In this document: piece after piece, positions 14,835-24,609 of the stretch
Position numbering within the stretch: the first letter of the stretch is position 1
Layout of the letters: each line of letters opens with the position of its first letter
Assembly: GCA_028282095.1 (NCBI GenBank)
Contig: JANQIP010000093.1
Location: forward strand, 1-53,730
Direction of reading: 5' to 3'
DNA length: 53,730 nucleotides
DNA from: Xanthobacteraceae bacterium
Lineage (GTDB): Bacteria > Pseudomonadota > Alphaproteobacteria > Rhizobiales > Xanthobacteraceae
Notes under the pieces: model-generated
The model's database searches: none
Seen by the model: the letters and a program-made list of their open reading frames with translations, nothing else
Told to the model about the DNA's origin: nothing
Made by a program: the position numbers and the translations under genes

Positions 14835-17302
14835 TCGGCAGCCTCCTGCATTCTGGAAAGGTCGGCGAGCGGCCGGTACTCGGCGAAATGATCAGGCTTG
14901 GGTTCGTCCTGGGCGCGCTCGGCCCAGGGGTCCACTTGCGCGAACTTCTGGCTGAACACAAAACGGTCGTAGTAGGCCCGCCGCCTTTCGGCATCGTCCA
15001 TGATCTGGCGGCGCACCTCGTCATAGCCAATGCGCTTGGCCCATTTGTAGATGCGCTCCAAATAGCGGCCCTGCTCGCGGTACATTTGCGTTAGTGCCGC
15101 AATATGTTCGAGCGCTTCGTCCTCGGTCTTCACCAAACCAAGGATCTCGGTGCCCTTGATGTCGAGCCCGGCGGCACCGGCGAAGTGGATTTCGTAGCCG
15201 GAGTCCACGCACACCACGCCGACATCCTTGCAGGTCGCCTCTGCACAGTTTCTCGGGCAACCCGAGACAGCCATCTTGACCTTGGCAGGGGTCCACGACC
15301 CCCACATGAACTTCTCGATGCGGACGCCCAGACCCGTCGAATCCTGCGTACCAAATCGGCACCAGTCCGTTCCAACGCAGGTTTTCACCGTACGCAATCC
15401 CTTGGCGTAGGCATGGCCAGAGACAAACCCGGCTTTGCCGAGATCGGCCCAGACAGCGGGAAGGTCTTCCTTCTTGATACCCAGCATGTCGATGCGCTGA
15501 CCGCCGGTCACTTTGACGGTCGGGATATCGAATTTATCGACGACATCGGCGATGGCGCGCAGTTCAGCGGCAGATGTCTGCCCACCCCACATCCGTGGGA
15601 CGACCGAATAGGTCCCGTCTTTCTGAATGTTGGCGTGCGCACGCTCATTGATGAAGCGCGACTGATAGTCGTCGGCATATTCGTCGGGCCAATCGCAGAC
15701 GAGGTAGTAGTTCAGCGCCGGGCGGCATTTGGCGCAGCCGCAAGAGGTCTTCCACTCAAGCTCCTGCATGACCGCGGGGATCGTCTTGAGCGACTTGGCC
15801 TTGATCAGACGGCGCACGTCGTCATGGCCGAGATCGGTGCAGCCACACATCGGCTGGACCGCCATTGGGTTGTACGCATCACCCAGCGTCAGGGCCATCA
15901 GTTGCTCGACAAGCCCCGTGCACGAGCCACAGGAGGCAGACGCCTTGGTGTGGGCGCGGACATCGTCAAGCGTGGTCAGGCCCAGTTCCGTGATCTTGCC
16001 GGTGATCCGGGATTTGCAAACGCCGTTACAGCCGCAGACTTCCGCATCATCCGGCAAGGCTGCAACGGCCGCCATAGGGTCGAGAGGTTCGCCGCCCTGG
16101 TAGTTCTGGCCGAAGATCAGGGTGTCGCGCATCGCCGAGATGTCGGTGCCGTCCTTGAGCATCCGGAAGAACCAGGCGCCATCGGCCGTGTCGCCGTACA
16201 GGACGACGCCGATGATCCGGTCGTCACGGAGCACCAGGCGCTTGTAGATGCCGCCGGTGGCATCGCGGAGAACGATTTCTTCGCGGTCGTCCCCCTCCGC
16301 GAAGTCCCCGGCCGAGAACAGATCGATGCCCGTCACCTTGAGCTTGGCGGAGGTCACCGAGCCCTTGTACTCGGAGGTTCCGCCGCACAGCCGATCCGCA
16401 ATGACGGCAGCCATCTCGTAGAGCGGCGCCACCAAGCCGTAGCACATGCCATTGTGCTCGACGCATTCCCCGACCGCAAAGATGTCGGGATCGGATGTCT
16501 GCATGGTATCGGACACGATGATGCCGCGGCCGATCTCAAGCCCGGCGTCGGCGGCAATCTGCGCTGCAGGCTTGATGCCCACGGCCATGCAGACAAGGTC
16601 GCAAGCGATTTCGGTGCCGTCATCGAGCTTTACGCCATTCACTTGGTCCTCGCCGAGAATGGCATGCGTATTGGCTTTGGTGATCACCTCGATTCCGCGC
16701 TCGGCGATCGCACGCTCCAACAGGTAACCGGCCGCTGTATCGAGCTGGCGTTCCATCAGGGTGGGCATCAGGTGCAGGACGGTGACGTCCATGCCTTGCG
16801 CCTTCAGACCCGCCGCCGCTTCCAGCCCCAGCAAGCCGCCGCCGATGACCACCGCGCGCCCGCCCCGTTTGGCGGCAGCGAGCATCGTCTCAACGTCATC
16901 GAGGTCGCGATACGTGACCACGCCGGGCAAGTCGTGGCCTCGGACCGGGATGACGAAGGGCGACGAGCCCGTCGCGATCAACAGCGTGTCGTAGGCGGCC
17001 GTCGTGCCGTCTTCGGCGGTGACCGATTTGGCATCCCGATCAATGGCAGCGATGCGTCTGCCCTTGTGAAGCTTGACCCTGTGTTCGGCATACCAATCCT
17101 CATTATGGATGATGATGTCTTCGTAGGCCTTCTCGCCCGACAGCACGGGCGAAAGCATGATGCGATCATAGTTCACACGCGGCTCGGCATTGAAGATGGT
17201 GACCTGGTAGGCATCGGGCTGAGCTTCGAACAACCGTTCGAGGACGCGGCCGGGCGCCATGCCATTGCCGATAACCACTAGTTTTTTGGGTGTCTGCTGC
17301 AC
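14831..17302 (-). CDS. nirB: Nitrite reductase [NAD(P)H] large subunit
   Basis: An 823-residue siroheme flavoprotein. The N-terminal FAD/NAD(P)H oxidoreductase part (VVIGNGMAPGRVLE; GGGLLGLEAAAGLK) is followed by BFD-like [2Fe-2S] motifs (CGCNGVCK...CGSCTG, then CGC...CGCAKC). The sulfite/nitrite reductase half has the siroheme/[4Fe-4S] ligands GTDWCRFG and GCPRNCAEATC (residues about 635-685). The frame extends to 17365 but would then overlap nrtD. GTG 17302, with ggag eight bases upstream and giving the family N-terminus MQQTPKKLVV, is preferred. It begins 5 bp after nrtD ends and couples to nirD. The product supplies ammonium for assimilation. Confidence 0.95.
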   Translation of the reverse strand: MQQTPKKLVVIGNGMAPGRVLERLFEAQPDAYQVTIFNAEPRVNYDRIMLSPVLSGEKAYEDIIIHNEDWYAEHRVKLHKGRRIAAIDRDAKSVTAEDGTTAAYDTLLIATGSSPFVIPVRGHDLPGVVTYRDLDDVETMLAAAKRGGRAVVIGGGLLGLEAAAGLKAQGMDVTVLHLMPTLMERQLDTAAGYLLERAIAERGIEVITKANTHAILGEDQVNGVKLDDGTEIACDLVCMAVGIKPAAQIAADAGLEIGRGIIVSDTMQTSDPDIFAVGECVEHNGMCYGLVAPLYEMAAVIADRLCGGTSEYKGSVTSAKLKVTGIDLFSAGDFAEGDDREEIVLRDATGGIYKRLVLRDDRIIGVVLYGDTADGAWFFRMLKDGTDISAMRDTLIFGQNYQGGEPLDPMAAVAALPDDAEVCGCNGVCKSRITGKITELGLTTLDDVRAHTKASASCGSCTGLVEQLMALTLGDAYNPMAVQPMCGCTDLGHDDVRRLIKAKSLKTIPAVMQELEWKTSCGCAKCRPALNYYLVCDWPDEYADDYQSRFINERAHANIQKDGTYSVVPRMWGGQTSAAELRAIADVVDKFDIPTVKVTGGQRIDMLGIKKEDLPAVWADLGKAGFVSGHAYAKGLRTVKTCVGTDWCRFGTQDSTGLGVRIEKFMWGSWTPAKVKMAVSGCPRNCAEATCKDVGVVCVDSGYEIHFAGAAGLDIKGTEILGLVKTEDEALEHIAALTQMYREQGRYLERIYKWAKRIGYDEVRRQIMDDAERRRAYYDRFVFSQKFAQVDPWAERAQDEPKPDHFAEYRPLADLSRMQEAAE

Positions 17303-17307
17303 GGCGA

Positions 17308-19062
17308 CTACTCCGCCGCCACCAGCGGTACGGACCGCTTCTGACGCGCGATCCGAGCAGCGCATTTCTCTTCAATGGACTTGAGCTGTTCGGCGCTGGG
17401 GTTGGCCCCGCCCTCATAGGCTTCGAGGAACTCCAACAGCTCTTCGCGATAGGCGTAATAGTCGGGATGATCGAGAAGGGCTCTGCGCGACCGGGGACGC
17501 GGCAAATCCACCTCCATGATGTTACCGATTTTCGCATTCGGCCCGTTCGACATCATCACGACACGGTCGGCCAGCAGGATGGCCTCGTCGACATCATGGG
17601 TGACGCATATCGCCGTGACCTGACTGCGCTTCCAGACGTCCATTAGGACCTCCTGAAGCTCCCAGCGGGTCAGCGAGTCCAGCATGCCGAAAGGCTCATC
17701 GAGCAGAAGCAGCTTGGGCGATAGCGCAAAGGCACGCGCGATACCCACGCGTTGCTTCATGCCGTTGGACAGATCGGCTGCGCGCTTGTCGAGGGAATCG
17801 GCGAGGCCAACCCGCGAAAGGTAGTAGCGCACGACCTCATCGCGCTCGGTCCTAGCGGCAGCGGGATAGACCCGGTCCACGCCCAGCGCGACGTTCTCAT
17901 AGGCCGTCAGCCAGGGCATCAGCGATGGCGCCTGGAAGACAACAGCCCGGTCGGGCCCTGCCTGAGTGATGTGCTTGCCATCGAGAATGATGGCACCTTC
18001 GGTGATGGGATTGAGGCCCGCGACCATTGAGAGCACGGTCGACTTGCCACATCCCGAATGGCCAATCAGCGTGACGAACTCGCCCTTGTCCATCTTGGTC
18101 TCGAAGCCGTCGACCACGGTCAGCGGCCCCTTCGGCGTGGGGTAGACTTTCTTGAGCTGGCTGAACTGAAGGAAATGTTTGTCGCGAGGAGACTTCTGCG
18201 CTTCGGTGTAGGCCCTGGGCGGGCCATCCGCCTGGGTGATCGGAACGATATTGGGCAGGACGAGCTGTTCGTCGGCATCCACGCCGCGCTCCGCACCGAT
18301 GGCCATCAAATAGGCTGTGACCTCGTTGCGTAGACGGATGAACTCCGGGTTGCTGTTCATCGCCGAGCGATCGCGCGGACGGGCCAGATCGACCTTGAAT
18401 TCCTGCCCCAAAGTCGCCTTGGGCCCCGGCGTCAGCGGAATGATGCGGTCTGCCAGCAGAATTGCTTCGTCCACATCATTGGTGATCAGGATGATGGTCT
18501 TCTTTTCCTGCTCGCAGATTTCAGCGAGCTCGTCCTGCAGCTTGGACCGCGTGAGCGCGTCGAGCGCTGAGAGCGGCTCATCAAGCAACAGCAGTTCGGG
18601 TTGCATGGCCAGCGCCCGGGCCACGGCCACGCGCTGCCGCATACCGCCCGAAAGCTCGGCCGGCTTGCGGTCCTTCGCAGGGGTCAAGCCAACCATGTCG
18701 ATGTACTTGTCGACAATGTCCCGACGGTCGGCGCGGGACTTTCCGCCGAAGACGGCATCGACCGCGAGCGAGACATTGCCCGTCACCGAGAGCCACGGCA
18801 TCAGCGAGTAGGATTGAAACACGATCCCACGTTCGGGGCCCGGGCCATCGATCTGCTTACCTTTGAAGATGACGCCGCCTTCATCAACATCGATCAAACC
18901 TGCCAGGGCCGATATCAGCGTGGTCTTGCCCGAGCCCGAGAACCCCACGATTGCGATGAACTCGCCGTCGGCGACCTTGAGATTGATGTCATGGAGAACA
19001 TCGGTGCGGTGCTTGTCGCTGCTGTAGGACTTCGACAGGCCGGTGATTTCCAGGATGGTCAT
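17308..19062 (-). CDS. nrtD: Nitrate ABC transporter ATP-binding protein, two fused ATPase domains
   Basis: A 584-residue fusion of two ABC ATPases driving nitrate uptake through NrtB. Domain 1 (about 1-255) has Walker [10 protein letters not shown] (40-48), signature LSGGMRQR and Walker [13 protein letters not shown], but its H-loop reads LITNDVDEA, with Asn in place of the usual His. Domain 2 (about 290-560) has [29 protein letters not shown] and a normal VTHDVDEA. One composite ATP site is therefore probably degenerate, a pattern known for asymmetric ABC pairs. Cyanobacterial systems use separate NrtC and NrtD; here no substrate-binding domain is fused. The gene follows nrtB by 12 bp. Confidence 0.92.
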   Translation of the reverse strand: MTILEITGLSKSYSSDKHRTDVLHDINLKVADGEFIAIVGFSGSGKTTLISALAGLIDVDEGGVIFKGKQIDGPGPERGIVFQSYSLMPWLSVTGNVSLAVDAVFGGKSRADRRDIVDKYIDMVGLTPAKDRKPAELSGGMRQRVAVARALAMQPELLLLDEPLSALDALTRSKLQDELAEICEQEKKTIILITNDVDEAILLADRIIPLTPGPKATLGQEFKVDLARPRDRSAMNSNPEFIRLRNEVTAYLMAIGAERGVDADEQLVLPNIVPITQADGPPRAYTEAQKSPRDKHFLQFSQLKKVYPTPKGPLTVVDGFETKMDKGEFVTLIGHSGCGKSTVLSMVAGLNPITEGAIILDGKHITQAGPDRAVVFQAPSLMPWLTAYENVALGVDRVYPAAARTERDEVVRYYLSRVGLADSLDKRAADLSNGMKQRVGIARAFALSPKLLLLDEPFGMLDSLTRWELQEVLMDVWKRSQVTAICVTHDVDEAILLADRVVMMSNGPNAKIGNIMEVDLPRPRSRRALLDHPDYYAYREELLEFLEAYEGGANPSAEQLKSIEEKCAARIARQKRSVPLVAAE

Positions 19063-19074
19063 GACCAGCGCCCC

Positions 19075-20154
19075 TTACCGTGTGGCCGAGAAGCTGAAGG
19101 TGCGCTGCAGCGCATACATCAGCCGGTCAAGCGCGAAGCCGATCAGCCCGATGGTGAAGACCGCGACCATGATCCGGGCCAACGACTGGGAGGAGCCGTT
19201 TTGGAATTCGTCCCAGACGAATTTTCCAAGACCAGGGTTCTGCGCCAGCATTTCGGCGGCGATCAGCACCATCCAACCCACGCCCAGAGACAGACGCAGA
19301 CCGGTGAAGATCAGCGGCAAGGCCGAGGGCAGCACCACTTTGCTGACCGTCTGCCATGTCGGCAGTTGCAGCACCCGCCCGACATTCATGAGGTCCTTAT
19401 CAACCGAGGAAACACCCAACGCGGTATTGATCAGGGTCGGCCACAGCGAGCACAGCGTGACCGTCACCGCGGAGATCAACAGCGATTTCGGCAGCCAATC
19501 CATCGGATTGGCGTAGGCCGCCGACACGATCATGGTCACGATCGGCAGCCAGGCGAGTGGCGAGACCGGTTTGAAGATCTGAATGAGCGGGTTGATCGCG
19601 CCATTCACCGTGCGCGAAAGTCCAGAGGCGATGCCCAGCGGCACGGCGATGACGGTGGCGATCAGAAAGCCGAGGCCAACCGTGACCAAGGACGTGAAGA
19701 TCTGATCGATATAGGTCGGCTTGCCGGTGTAGTCGCGGAACCGGACGCGGTCGCCTCTGCCTTCGTCGATCAGTCTCTGATTGCGTAAGTCCTGGCGCTC
19801 ATAGAAGGCGGCCGCCTTCTCGCGCTCGCGCACATGGTCTTGCCAGAGATTGCCGGCCTGCTCGAAGACTTGAACCGGGCCGGGAACGGCGCCAAGCGAG
19901 GTCTGCACCTTTGGCGCCAGAACGGCCCAGGCCGCGATGAATATCGTGATGCCCAGCAACGGAATGACCAGAACGCGCTTGAGCTCGCGGAGCTGCTCTC
20001 CCGGATTGTCGCCTGCCAGCATCTTGAGGATCGGCGTCAGCCAAGAAAAGCCGAGGGCATCGAGCCAGCCGCTGGCTTTGTTGATGGCGGTAAATACTCT
20101 CTCTCGCCGGGGAGCAGGATCGCTGGGTCCCATCGCTTCGGTAATGTTGGCCAT
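19075..20154 (-). CDS. nrtB: Nitrate ABC transporter permease
   Basis: A 359-residue inner-membrane permease of the NrtB/SsuC type (BPD_transp_1 fold). There is a hydrophobic segment at about 67-88, then a ~70-residue polar loop, and a cluster of five or so helices from about 170 to 350, including the EAA-like loop TLINTALGVSSVDKDLMNVGR. The open frame reaches 20256, but ATG 20154 is preceded by ggggag at good spacing and gives the usual MANITE-like start. The unusual long loop between helix 1 and the rest is common to alphaproteobacterial NrtB proteins. It lies between nrtA and nrtD. Confidence 0.92.
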   Translation of the reverse strand: MANITEAMGPSDPAPRRERVFTAINKASGWLDALGFSWLTPILKMLAGDNPGEQLRELKRVLVIPLLGITIFIAAWAVLAPKVQTSLGAVPGPVQVFEQAGNLWQDHVREREKAAAFYERQDLRNQRLIDEGRGDRVRFRDYTGKPTYIDQIFTSLVTVGLGFLIATVIAVPLGIASGLSRTVNGAINPLIQIFKPVSPLAWLPIVTMIVSAAYANPMDWLPKSLLISAVTVTLCSLWPTLINTALGVSSVDKDLMNVGRVLQLPTWQTVSKVVLPSALPLIFTGLRLSLGVGWMVLIAAEMLAQNPGLGKFVWDEFQNGSSQSLARIMVAVFTIGLIGFALDRLMYALQRTFSFSATR

Positions 20155-20265
20155 GTCGGCTCCCCCGCGCTTGCGCGTGTCTACGGTGGCGCTTTGGCGC
20201 CTGTCTGAGGGGATGGGCGGCCGCCCCTCTAGGCCGGCCGCAGGTTCGGTTTGCAAGCGGGTGGA

Positions 20266-21648
20266 TTAGCCGCCCACCATCTGATCGCCCTTGAGGCCAA
20301 TGATCAGGCTGTCGAGGTAGGCATTGGGGAACCGGCCGTCATAGGCGACGCCGTCAATGATGTCCTCGCCCGGTGTTGGCGCGCGGTAGCCATCGGTGTC
20401 CCAGGGGAAGTCTTCCTCGGCGACATGGCCCTCCTCGACCAGCATGCGTGCGGCCTTGAGGTAGATGTCGGGCAGGTACACCGACTTGGCGATCTCGTGG
20501 TACCACTCGTCGGGCTTCGGTTCGGCGATCTGTCCCCAGCGGCGCATCTGGGTGAGGTACCAGACCGCATCGGAGTAGTAGGGATAGGTCGCGTAGTAGC
20601 GATAGAACACGTTGAAGTCGGGGATAGCGCGCTTATCGCCCTTCTCGAACTCGAACGTGCCGGTCATCGAGTTGGCGATCACTTCGGCGTCCGCGCCCAC
20701 ATATTCAGAGCGGGCGAGAATCTCGACAGCTTCCATGCGGTTCGCATTGTCGTTTTCATCGAGCCACTTCGCGGCACGGATGAGCGCCTTGGTCAGCGCA
20801 AGCGTGGTGTTGGGATATTGCTCGGTGAACTCCTTGGTGAGGCCGAACACCTTTTCGGGGTTGTTCTTCCAGATCTGGTAGTCGGTGATCACCGGTACGC
20901 CGATGCCCTTGAACACTGCGGCCTGGTTCCAGGGCTCGCCGACGCAATAGCCGTAAATGGTGCCCGCTTCCAAGGTAGCCGGCATTTGCGGCGGCGGCGT
21001 TACCGAGAGCAGCGCGTCAGCTTCGATCTGGCCGGAGACGTCTGTGGGCGAATAGAAGCCCGGATGGATCCCGCCTGACGCCAGCCAGTAGCGCAGTTCG
21101 TAATTGTGGGTCGAAACCGGGAAGACCATGCCCATGTTGAAAGGCTTGCCTTCCTCTTTGAACTGCTCGACCACCGGCTTGAGCGCATCGGCCTTGATGG
21201 GATGGATCGGCTTGCCGTCCGCATCATGGGGGACATGCTTCTTCATCATCGCCCAAATCTCGTTGGAGACGGTGATGCCGTTGCCGTTGAGGTCCATGGA
21301 GAACGGGGTGACGATATGCGCCTTGGTGCCAAATCCGATGGTGGCCGCCAGCGGTTGGCCAGCCAGCATATGCGCGCCGTCCAATTGGCCGGTGATGACC
21401 CGGTCCAGCAGAACTTTCCAATTGGCCTGCGGCTCAAGTGTGACGAACAAACCTTCGTCTTCGAAGTAGCCCCGCTCATAAGCGATCGCGAGCGGCGCCA
21501 TATCGGTCAACTTGATAAACCCGAACTTCAACTCGTCCTTTTCGACATCGAGCATGTCCGACTGCGCGCTGGTGACCGGTGTCATGGCGGCGACAGCAAT
21601 CGCGCCCGCCGCGACCAGTCCATTCCGCCATGTGGTGAATAGGTTCAT
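20266..21648 (-). CDS. nrtA: Nitrate ABC transporter substrate-binding protein
   Basis: A 460-residue periplasmic nitrate-binding protein of the NrtA/CmpA family. ATG 21648 ([11 protein letters not shown]) has aaaggtg upstream and opens a Sec signal peptide cleaved near TSA-QS (about residue 28); there is no lipobox. Family motifs are [50 protein letters not shown] and [12 protein letters not shown], which form the nitrate site. It is first gene after the leader that carries an intrinsic terminator, so expression is probably gated there. Its cytoplasmic paralogue nasS lies upstream. Confidence 0.94.
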   Translation of the reverse strand: MNLFTTWRNGLVAAGAIAVAAMTPVTSAQSDMLDVEKDELKFGFIKLTDMAPLAIAYERGYFEDEGLFVTLEPQANWKVLLDRVITGQLDGAHMLAGQPLAATIGFGTKAHIVTPFSMDLNGNGITVSNEIWAMMKKHVPHDADGKPIHPIKADALKPVVEQFKEEGKPFNMGMVFPVSTHNYELRYWLASGGIHPGFYSPTDVSGQIEADALLSVTPPPQMPATLEAGTIYGYCVGEPWNQAAVFKGIGVPVITDYQIWKNNPEKVFGLTKEFTEQYPNTTLALTKALIRAAKWLDENDNANRMEAVEILARSEYVGADAEVIANSMTGTFEFEKGDKRAIPDFNVFYRYYATYPYYSDAVWYLTQMRRWGQIAEPKPDEWYHEIAKSVYLPDIYLKAARMLVEEGHVAEEDFPWDTDGYRAPTPGEDIIDGVAYDGRFPNAYLDSLIIGLKGDQMVGG

Positions 21649-21988
21649 GTCTGCACCTTTGTCGATGCGGCCAGCGCCACTGCGTCGCGGTGCAAACAAA
21701 AAAGCCGCAAGCTCATGCGGCGCGCGTACAGCGCTTCACAGGGAGCCGGCGGCATTGCCGTTTCGTCCACCACCAGCGCGCGAATATCGACCGCACTACT
21801 GGCTGGACAGTCTGAAGTTCGAGCCCACGCCGAACTGACGAGAAGGTGTCGGCATTCGGCTGATTGAACAAGTCGAAAGATGCGGCAGCACAGCAATCAG
21901 GACGATGCAAATTTGTGCAGCGCAAAACAATGGGTGTTATTTAGGGTTCTTGCATTCTAAGGGTGGCGCCGTCCGTTGAACCGCTCAA
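21649..21988 (-). promoter_or_regulatory. nrtA leader region, probable NasT-controlled attenuator
   Basis: A 340-bp non-coding stretch separates nasS from nrtA although all genes run the same way. It ends in an intrinsic terminator (see 21698-21721). In NasS/NasT systems the ANTAR protein NasT binds a two-hairpin leader RNA and prevents termination when nitrate or nitrite releases it from NasS; the position here fits that model exactly. I could not identify the two A1/G4 hexaloop hairpins with confidence. On the minus strand, ctgcacaaatttgca (about 21907-21921) resembles a sigma-54 -24/-12 element but with spacing one base short. Confidence 0.6.
21698..21721 (-). terminator. Intrinsic terminator upstream of nrtA (attenuator)
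   Basis: On the minus strand the stem GCCGCA / TGCGGC closes a six-base loop TGAGCT and is followed at once by six T residues. It lies 50 bp before the nrtA ATG, where it would block the operon unless antiterminated. The hexanucleotide loop and position fit NasT/ANTAR regulation. Confidence 0.8.
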
Positions 21989-23206
21989 TCAGGCCTCGGC
22001 AAACCCCGCCAGGTAACCCGCAATATCGTCGGGGTCGAACACCCTCTGATCAAAAAACCCATCGCCCTGGAGCACGAGCGTTCCGGTCGTCGACCCGGCC
22101 GCCAGCGGCTCTGGCAGCCCTCCTTCCACCTTGGCGTTTGTGGCGGGAAGCGGGACATCGGTTCCCGCAAAGACACGCCGAAAGATGTCGGGCCTAAATG
22201 CTTCAGTGGCCGCGTGGATTCCACTGTCCGAGAGATCAGCCTGACCCCACCGTACCATCTGCGCATAAAACCAGAGCGCGTGTGACTTCCAGGGGAAGTT
22301 GGCCGCCGAGCGATGAAAAACGAGATAGTCGGGGACGGTTGTCTCATCGTCGGGCCGCACGCCGATCTTGCCGCGCAGGATCCGTCCGATCAGCGTCTCG
22401 TCCAGGTCCAGGAAGGCCGGCTCGGCCAGCAGACTGGCTAGTGCTTCGGTGTTGACGTCATCGTCAGCCCAGCGGGCAGATTTTTCGAGCGCCCTCAGTA
22501 AAGCTCCTAATACGTCGCTATTTTCCTCTGCCCAACTTTCGCGCACACCGAGGACCTTTTCCGGTCCCATTTTCCAGATCTCAGCCTTGGAAACGACGAT
22601 CCGGGCAAGATTCTCTGCCTGGGCAATTGTGTTCCAGGGCGCTCCGACGCAGAACCCGTCGATTAGCCCCTCGCGAAGATAGTCGACAACAAATGGAGGC
22701 GGGATGACGATCAGCGACACATCCCGGTCGGGATGGATGCCGGCAGCAGCCAACCAGTAGCGCAGCTCGTAATTGTGCGCCGAATAGGGGTAGACCATTC
22801 CGAAAGTCAGCGGCGCTTCGCCATCCGCCTGCCGCTGCGCGACAACCTTGGCCAGGGCAGCGCCCATCGCGGCGGGACCCTTGGCCTTTTCAGGGTCGGA
22901 TGCGGCCAGCATCTTATCGTGTAGCGCTTTTGACACCGAGATTGCATTGCCGTTCAGCGACAGCGCGATCGGCGCAATCATCTTGGCCTTGAGATTGCCG
23001 ATCCCCAGCTGGGATGCCACCGGAATCGGTGCTAGAAGGTGGGCACAATCAAAGTGCCCGATGGTCAGCTTGTCCCGGACCGTCGCCCAGGATGCTTCAC
23101 GCACCAGCTCGAGATCGAGTCCCTCAGCCTTGGCAAAGCCCTGTCTTGCAGCCACCACCAGTGGTGCGGCATCGACAAGGGGCAGAAAACCGGCTCGAAC
23201 TTTCAT
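21989..23206 (-). CDS. nasS: Nitrate sensor NasS (NrtA-like, cytoplasmic)
   Basis: A 405-residue protein of the nitrate-binding NrtA/CmpA family but without a signal peptide (it begins MKVRAGFLPLVDAAPLVVA), which is the hallmark of NasS. It keeps the ligand-site motifs [33 protein letters not shown] and FCVGAPWN. In Azotobacter, Paracoccus and Bradyrhizobium, NasS holds NasT inactive and releases it when nitrate or nitrite binds. The ATG overlaps the nasT stop by one base (TGATG), so the pair is translationally coupled and stoichiometric. It is followed by the nrtA leader. Confidence 0.93.
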   Translation of the reverse strand: MKVRAGFLPLVDAAPLVVAARQGFAKAEGLDLELVREASWATVRDKLTIGHFDCAHLLAPIPVASQLGIGNLKAKMIAPIALSLNGNAISVSKALHDKMLAASDPEKAKGPAAMGAALAKVVAQRQADGEAPLTFGMVYPYSAHNYELRYWLAAAGIHPDRDVSLIVIPPPFVVDYLREGLIDGFCVGAPWNTIAQAENLARIVVSKAEIWKMGPEKVLGVRESWAEENSDVLGALLRALEKSARWADDDVNTEALASLLAEPAFLDLDETLIGRILRGKIGVRPDDETTVPDYLVFHRSAANFPWKSHALWFYAQMVRWGQADLSDSGIHAATEAFRPDIFRRVFAGTDVPLPATNAKVEGGLPEPLAAGSTTGTLVLQGDGFFDQRVFDPDDIAGYLAGFAEA

Positions 23207-23802
23207 CAGTCGTCTCCGTCCAGCAGATCGGCGGCGCTGATCATGGATCGGGCGACGTCACCAATCGTTCGCTTTTCGCGCATCGCGGCATCACGAAGCC
23301 GGCGATAGGCCTCGGGCTCCGGGATACCGCGACGGGTCATAAGGATGGATTTTGCGCGGTCGACCGACTTGCGGTCTTCGAGCGCGCGTTTTGTGTCCTC
23401 AAGCTCGCGCTGGAGCCGGTTAAACGCGTTGAAGCGCGACATCGTCATATCGAGGATCGGCTTGACCCGCTCCTTCTTAAGCCCATCGACGATGTAAGCT
23501 GAGACACCCGCCTCCACCGCACGCTTGATCATGACGCTTTCAGACTGATCGACGAACATCGCGACCGGGCGGCGCACCGACCGGGAGACTTCAAACATCT
23601 GCTCCAGAACGTCACGGTTTGGGTTTTCAAGATCGATGAAGATGACGTCCGGGTCGATCTCGACAATCTGGCGCAATAGGTTCGCCATGTCGCCGATCAC
23701 GGTCACATTGTGATGTCCAGCTTCACGAAGACCCTCTTCAAGAATCGCAGCGCGAATCCTGTTCGCGTCGATGACGAGGATCTTCAGGGCATGATCGATC
23801 AT
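23206..23802 (-). CDS. nasT: ANTAR-domain transcription antiterminator NasT
   Basis: A 198-residue response-regulator-like protein. The receiver part (about 1-120: KILVIDANRIRAAILEEGL, VIFIDLENPNRD) is followed by a coiled-coil linker and an ANTAR RNA-binding domain (about 135-195: LEDRKSVDRAKSILM, GIPEPEAYRRLRDAAM, TIGDVARSMI). In characterised systems it binds hairpins in the nas leader RNA and prevents termination. First gene of the nas cluster, it directly precedes nasS. ATG 23802 has a modest purine-rich upstream region. The upstream ~150 bp contains no clear sigma-54 element. Confidence 0.94.
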   Translation of the reverse strand: MIDHALKILVIDANRIRAAILEEGLREAGHHNVTVIGDMANLLRQIVEIDPDVIFIDLENPNRDVLEQMFEVSRSVRRPVAMFVDQSESVMIKRAVEAGVSAYIVDGLKKERVKPILDMTMSRFNAFNRLQRELEDTKRALEDRKSVDRAKSILMTRRGIPEPEAYRRLRDAAMREKRTIGDVARSMISAADLLDGDD

Positions 23803-23949
23803 CGTCTGAACCTAGCAGTTGCGCGGGACCGACGAAGTCCAAAAGTTAGACACCCTGCCCTCGTCGTTGGCGCAGGCCGGCCTCGCATATGCCAAAGCTC
23901 AATCCTCGGAGTGTGACCTTGTGTCCTCGCCCGGATTATCCGTCATCGC

Positions 23950-24087
23950 GGCCGGGCGTTTCGTCCGGCACCGCTTGCCGCTCACATCGCCCATCTCAAA
24001 CGCGAAGGCGTGACCAAGGATGGTGAGACGGCGCGGATGTTCGACGCCCAGGCGACACCGCTGACGACGCCAGACGATTCTGAGGCC
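23950..24087 (+). pseudogene. Relaxase (VirD2/TraA-type, DUF3363-like) fragment
   Basis: In the plus-strand frame around 23953 the translation contains PLAAHIAHLKREGVTKDGE followed by TARMFDAQ and a DDSEAF stretch. This is the pattern AHLxYLxRDGVTxDGE...F, conserved near the N-terminus of mobilisation relaxases in Rhizobiales plasmids and integrative elements. Only about 45 codons are recognisable, with no start, and the frame runs antisense into the RES toxin gene. I read it as a relic of a mobile element. It occupies most of the 300-bp gap between nasT and the toxin-antitoxin pair. Confidence 0.5.
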
Positions 24088-24099
24088 TTCAACGTTGCC

Positions 24100-24609
24100 T
24101 CATCGGTTGGCGGGCGGATGGAGTCGCGTGTCGAGCGCAAACGGTTCCTGTATCCTTACGCGATAGGCGCCGGCTGCAGCGTCCCCGACAAAGACCAGGT
24201 TCCAGCTATGCGTCGATACCGCGCTGGGGATGAGCACGAATTTGTGGCGCCCCAGCAGGGCGTCTCCAAAAGCTTGCTGCCCAGCGCCGGGGATTCCCGG
24301 CCTTATCCAGTTCGGGTTCGGGACAGATTCGGGGGCGACGACATGAACGCTGATGGGTTCGATGATGTTGATCGCCGTCAGCACATGCGGAACGGTATCC
24401 AGCGCCTTGAAGCCCTTGTGGACAGCCAACTCCAGGATGGCGGTTGCCGGATCGACCGAGCAGTACACGGCCCGGATGCCGCGGCTGTTCCACCGTCCGC
24501 CCGCCCTGTAGGCGCCCTCGCCGCTGTCCCAGGTCGCGGCGTACTTCGCCGCATCGAGCCGCCACACCACAAGCTCGGCACCTCCGAGCGCCGCCGGAAG
24601 CGATGTCAC
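24100..24609 (-). CDS. RES-domain toxin
   Basis: A 169-residue RES-family protein; characterised members degrade NAD+ or ADP-ribosylate a target. The domain fills the protein. The conserved Arg lies in VVWRLDAAKYA (about 14-24), with GGRWNSRGIRAVYCS (37-51) and the active-site Glu in TAILELAVHKG. Start is GTG 24609, overlapping the stop of the DUF2384 antitoxin (GTGA), so it is the second gene of a Xre/MbcA-RES type II toxin-antitoxin module. The length is normal and no key residue appears lost. It lies beside the nitrate cluster together with a relaxase relic, suggesting a mobile origin. Confidence 0.88.
   Translation of the reverse strand: MTSLPAALGGAELVVWRLDAAKYAATWDSGEGAYRAGGRWNSRGIRAVYCSVDPATAILELAVHKGFKALDTVPHVLTAINIIEPISVHVVAPESVPNPNWIRPGIPGAGQQAFGDALLGRHKFVLIPSAVSTHSWNLVFVGDAAAGAYRVRIQEPFALDTRLHPPANR

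Noticed and set aside
15104..17281. Very long plus-strand frame opposite nirB, and similar long antisense frames opposite the acyl-CoA dehydrogenase and actP
   Set aside because: Antisense frames are long because of GC-rich third positions; the minus- or plus-strand genes have clear domain motifs and these do not.
17303..17365. Upstream extension of nirB
   Set aside because: It would overlap the nrtD coding end and is not family-like; GTG 17302 has a good ribosome-binding site.
21900..21925. Sigma-54 promoter upstream of nrtA (ctgcacaaatttgca on the minus strand)
   Set aside because: The GG element is imperfect and the spacing to TTGC is one base short, so it is only noted within the leader.
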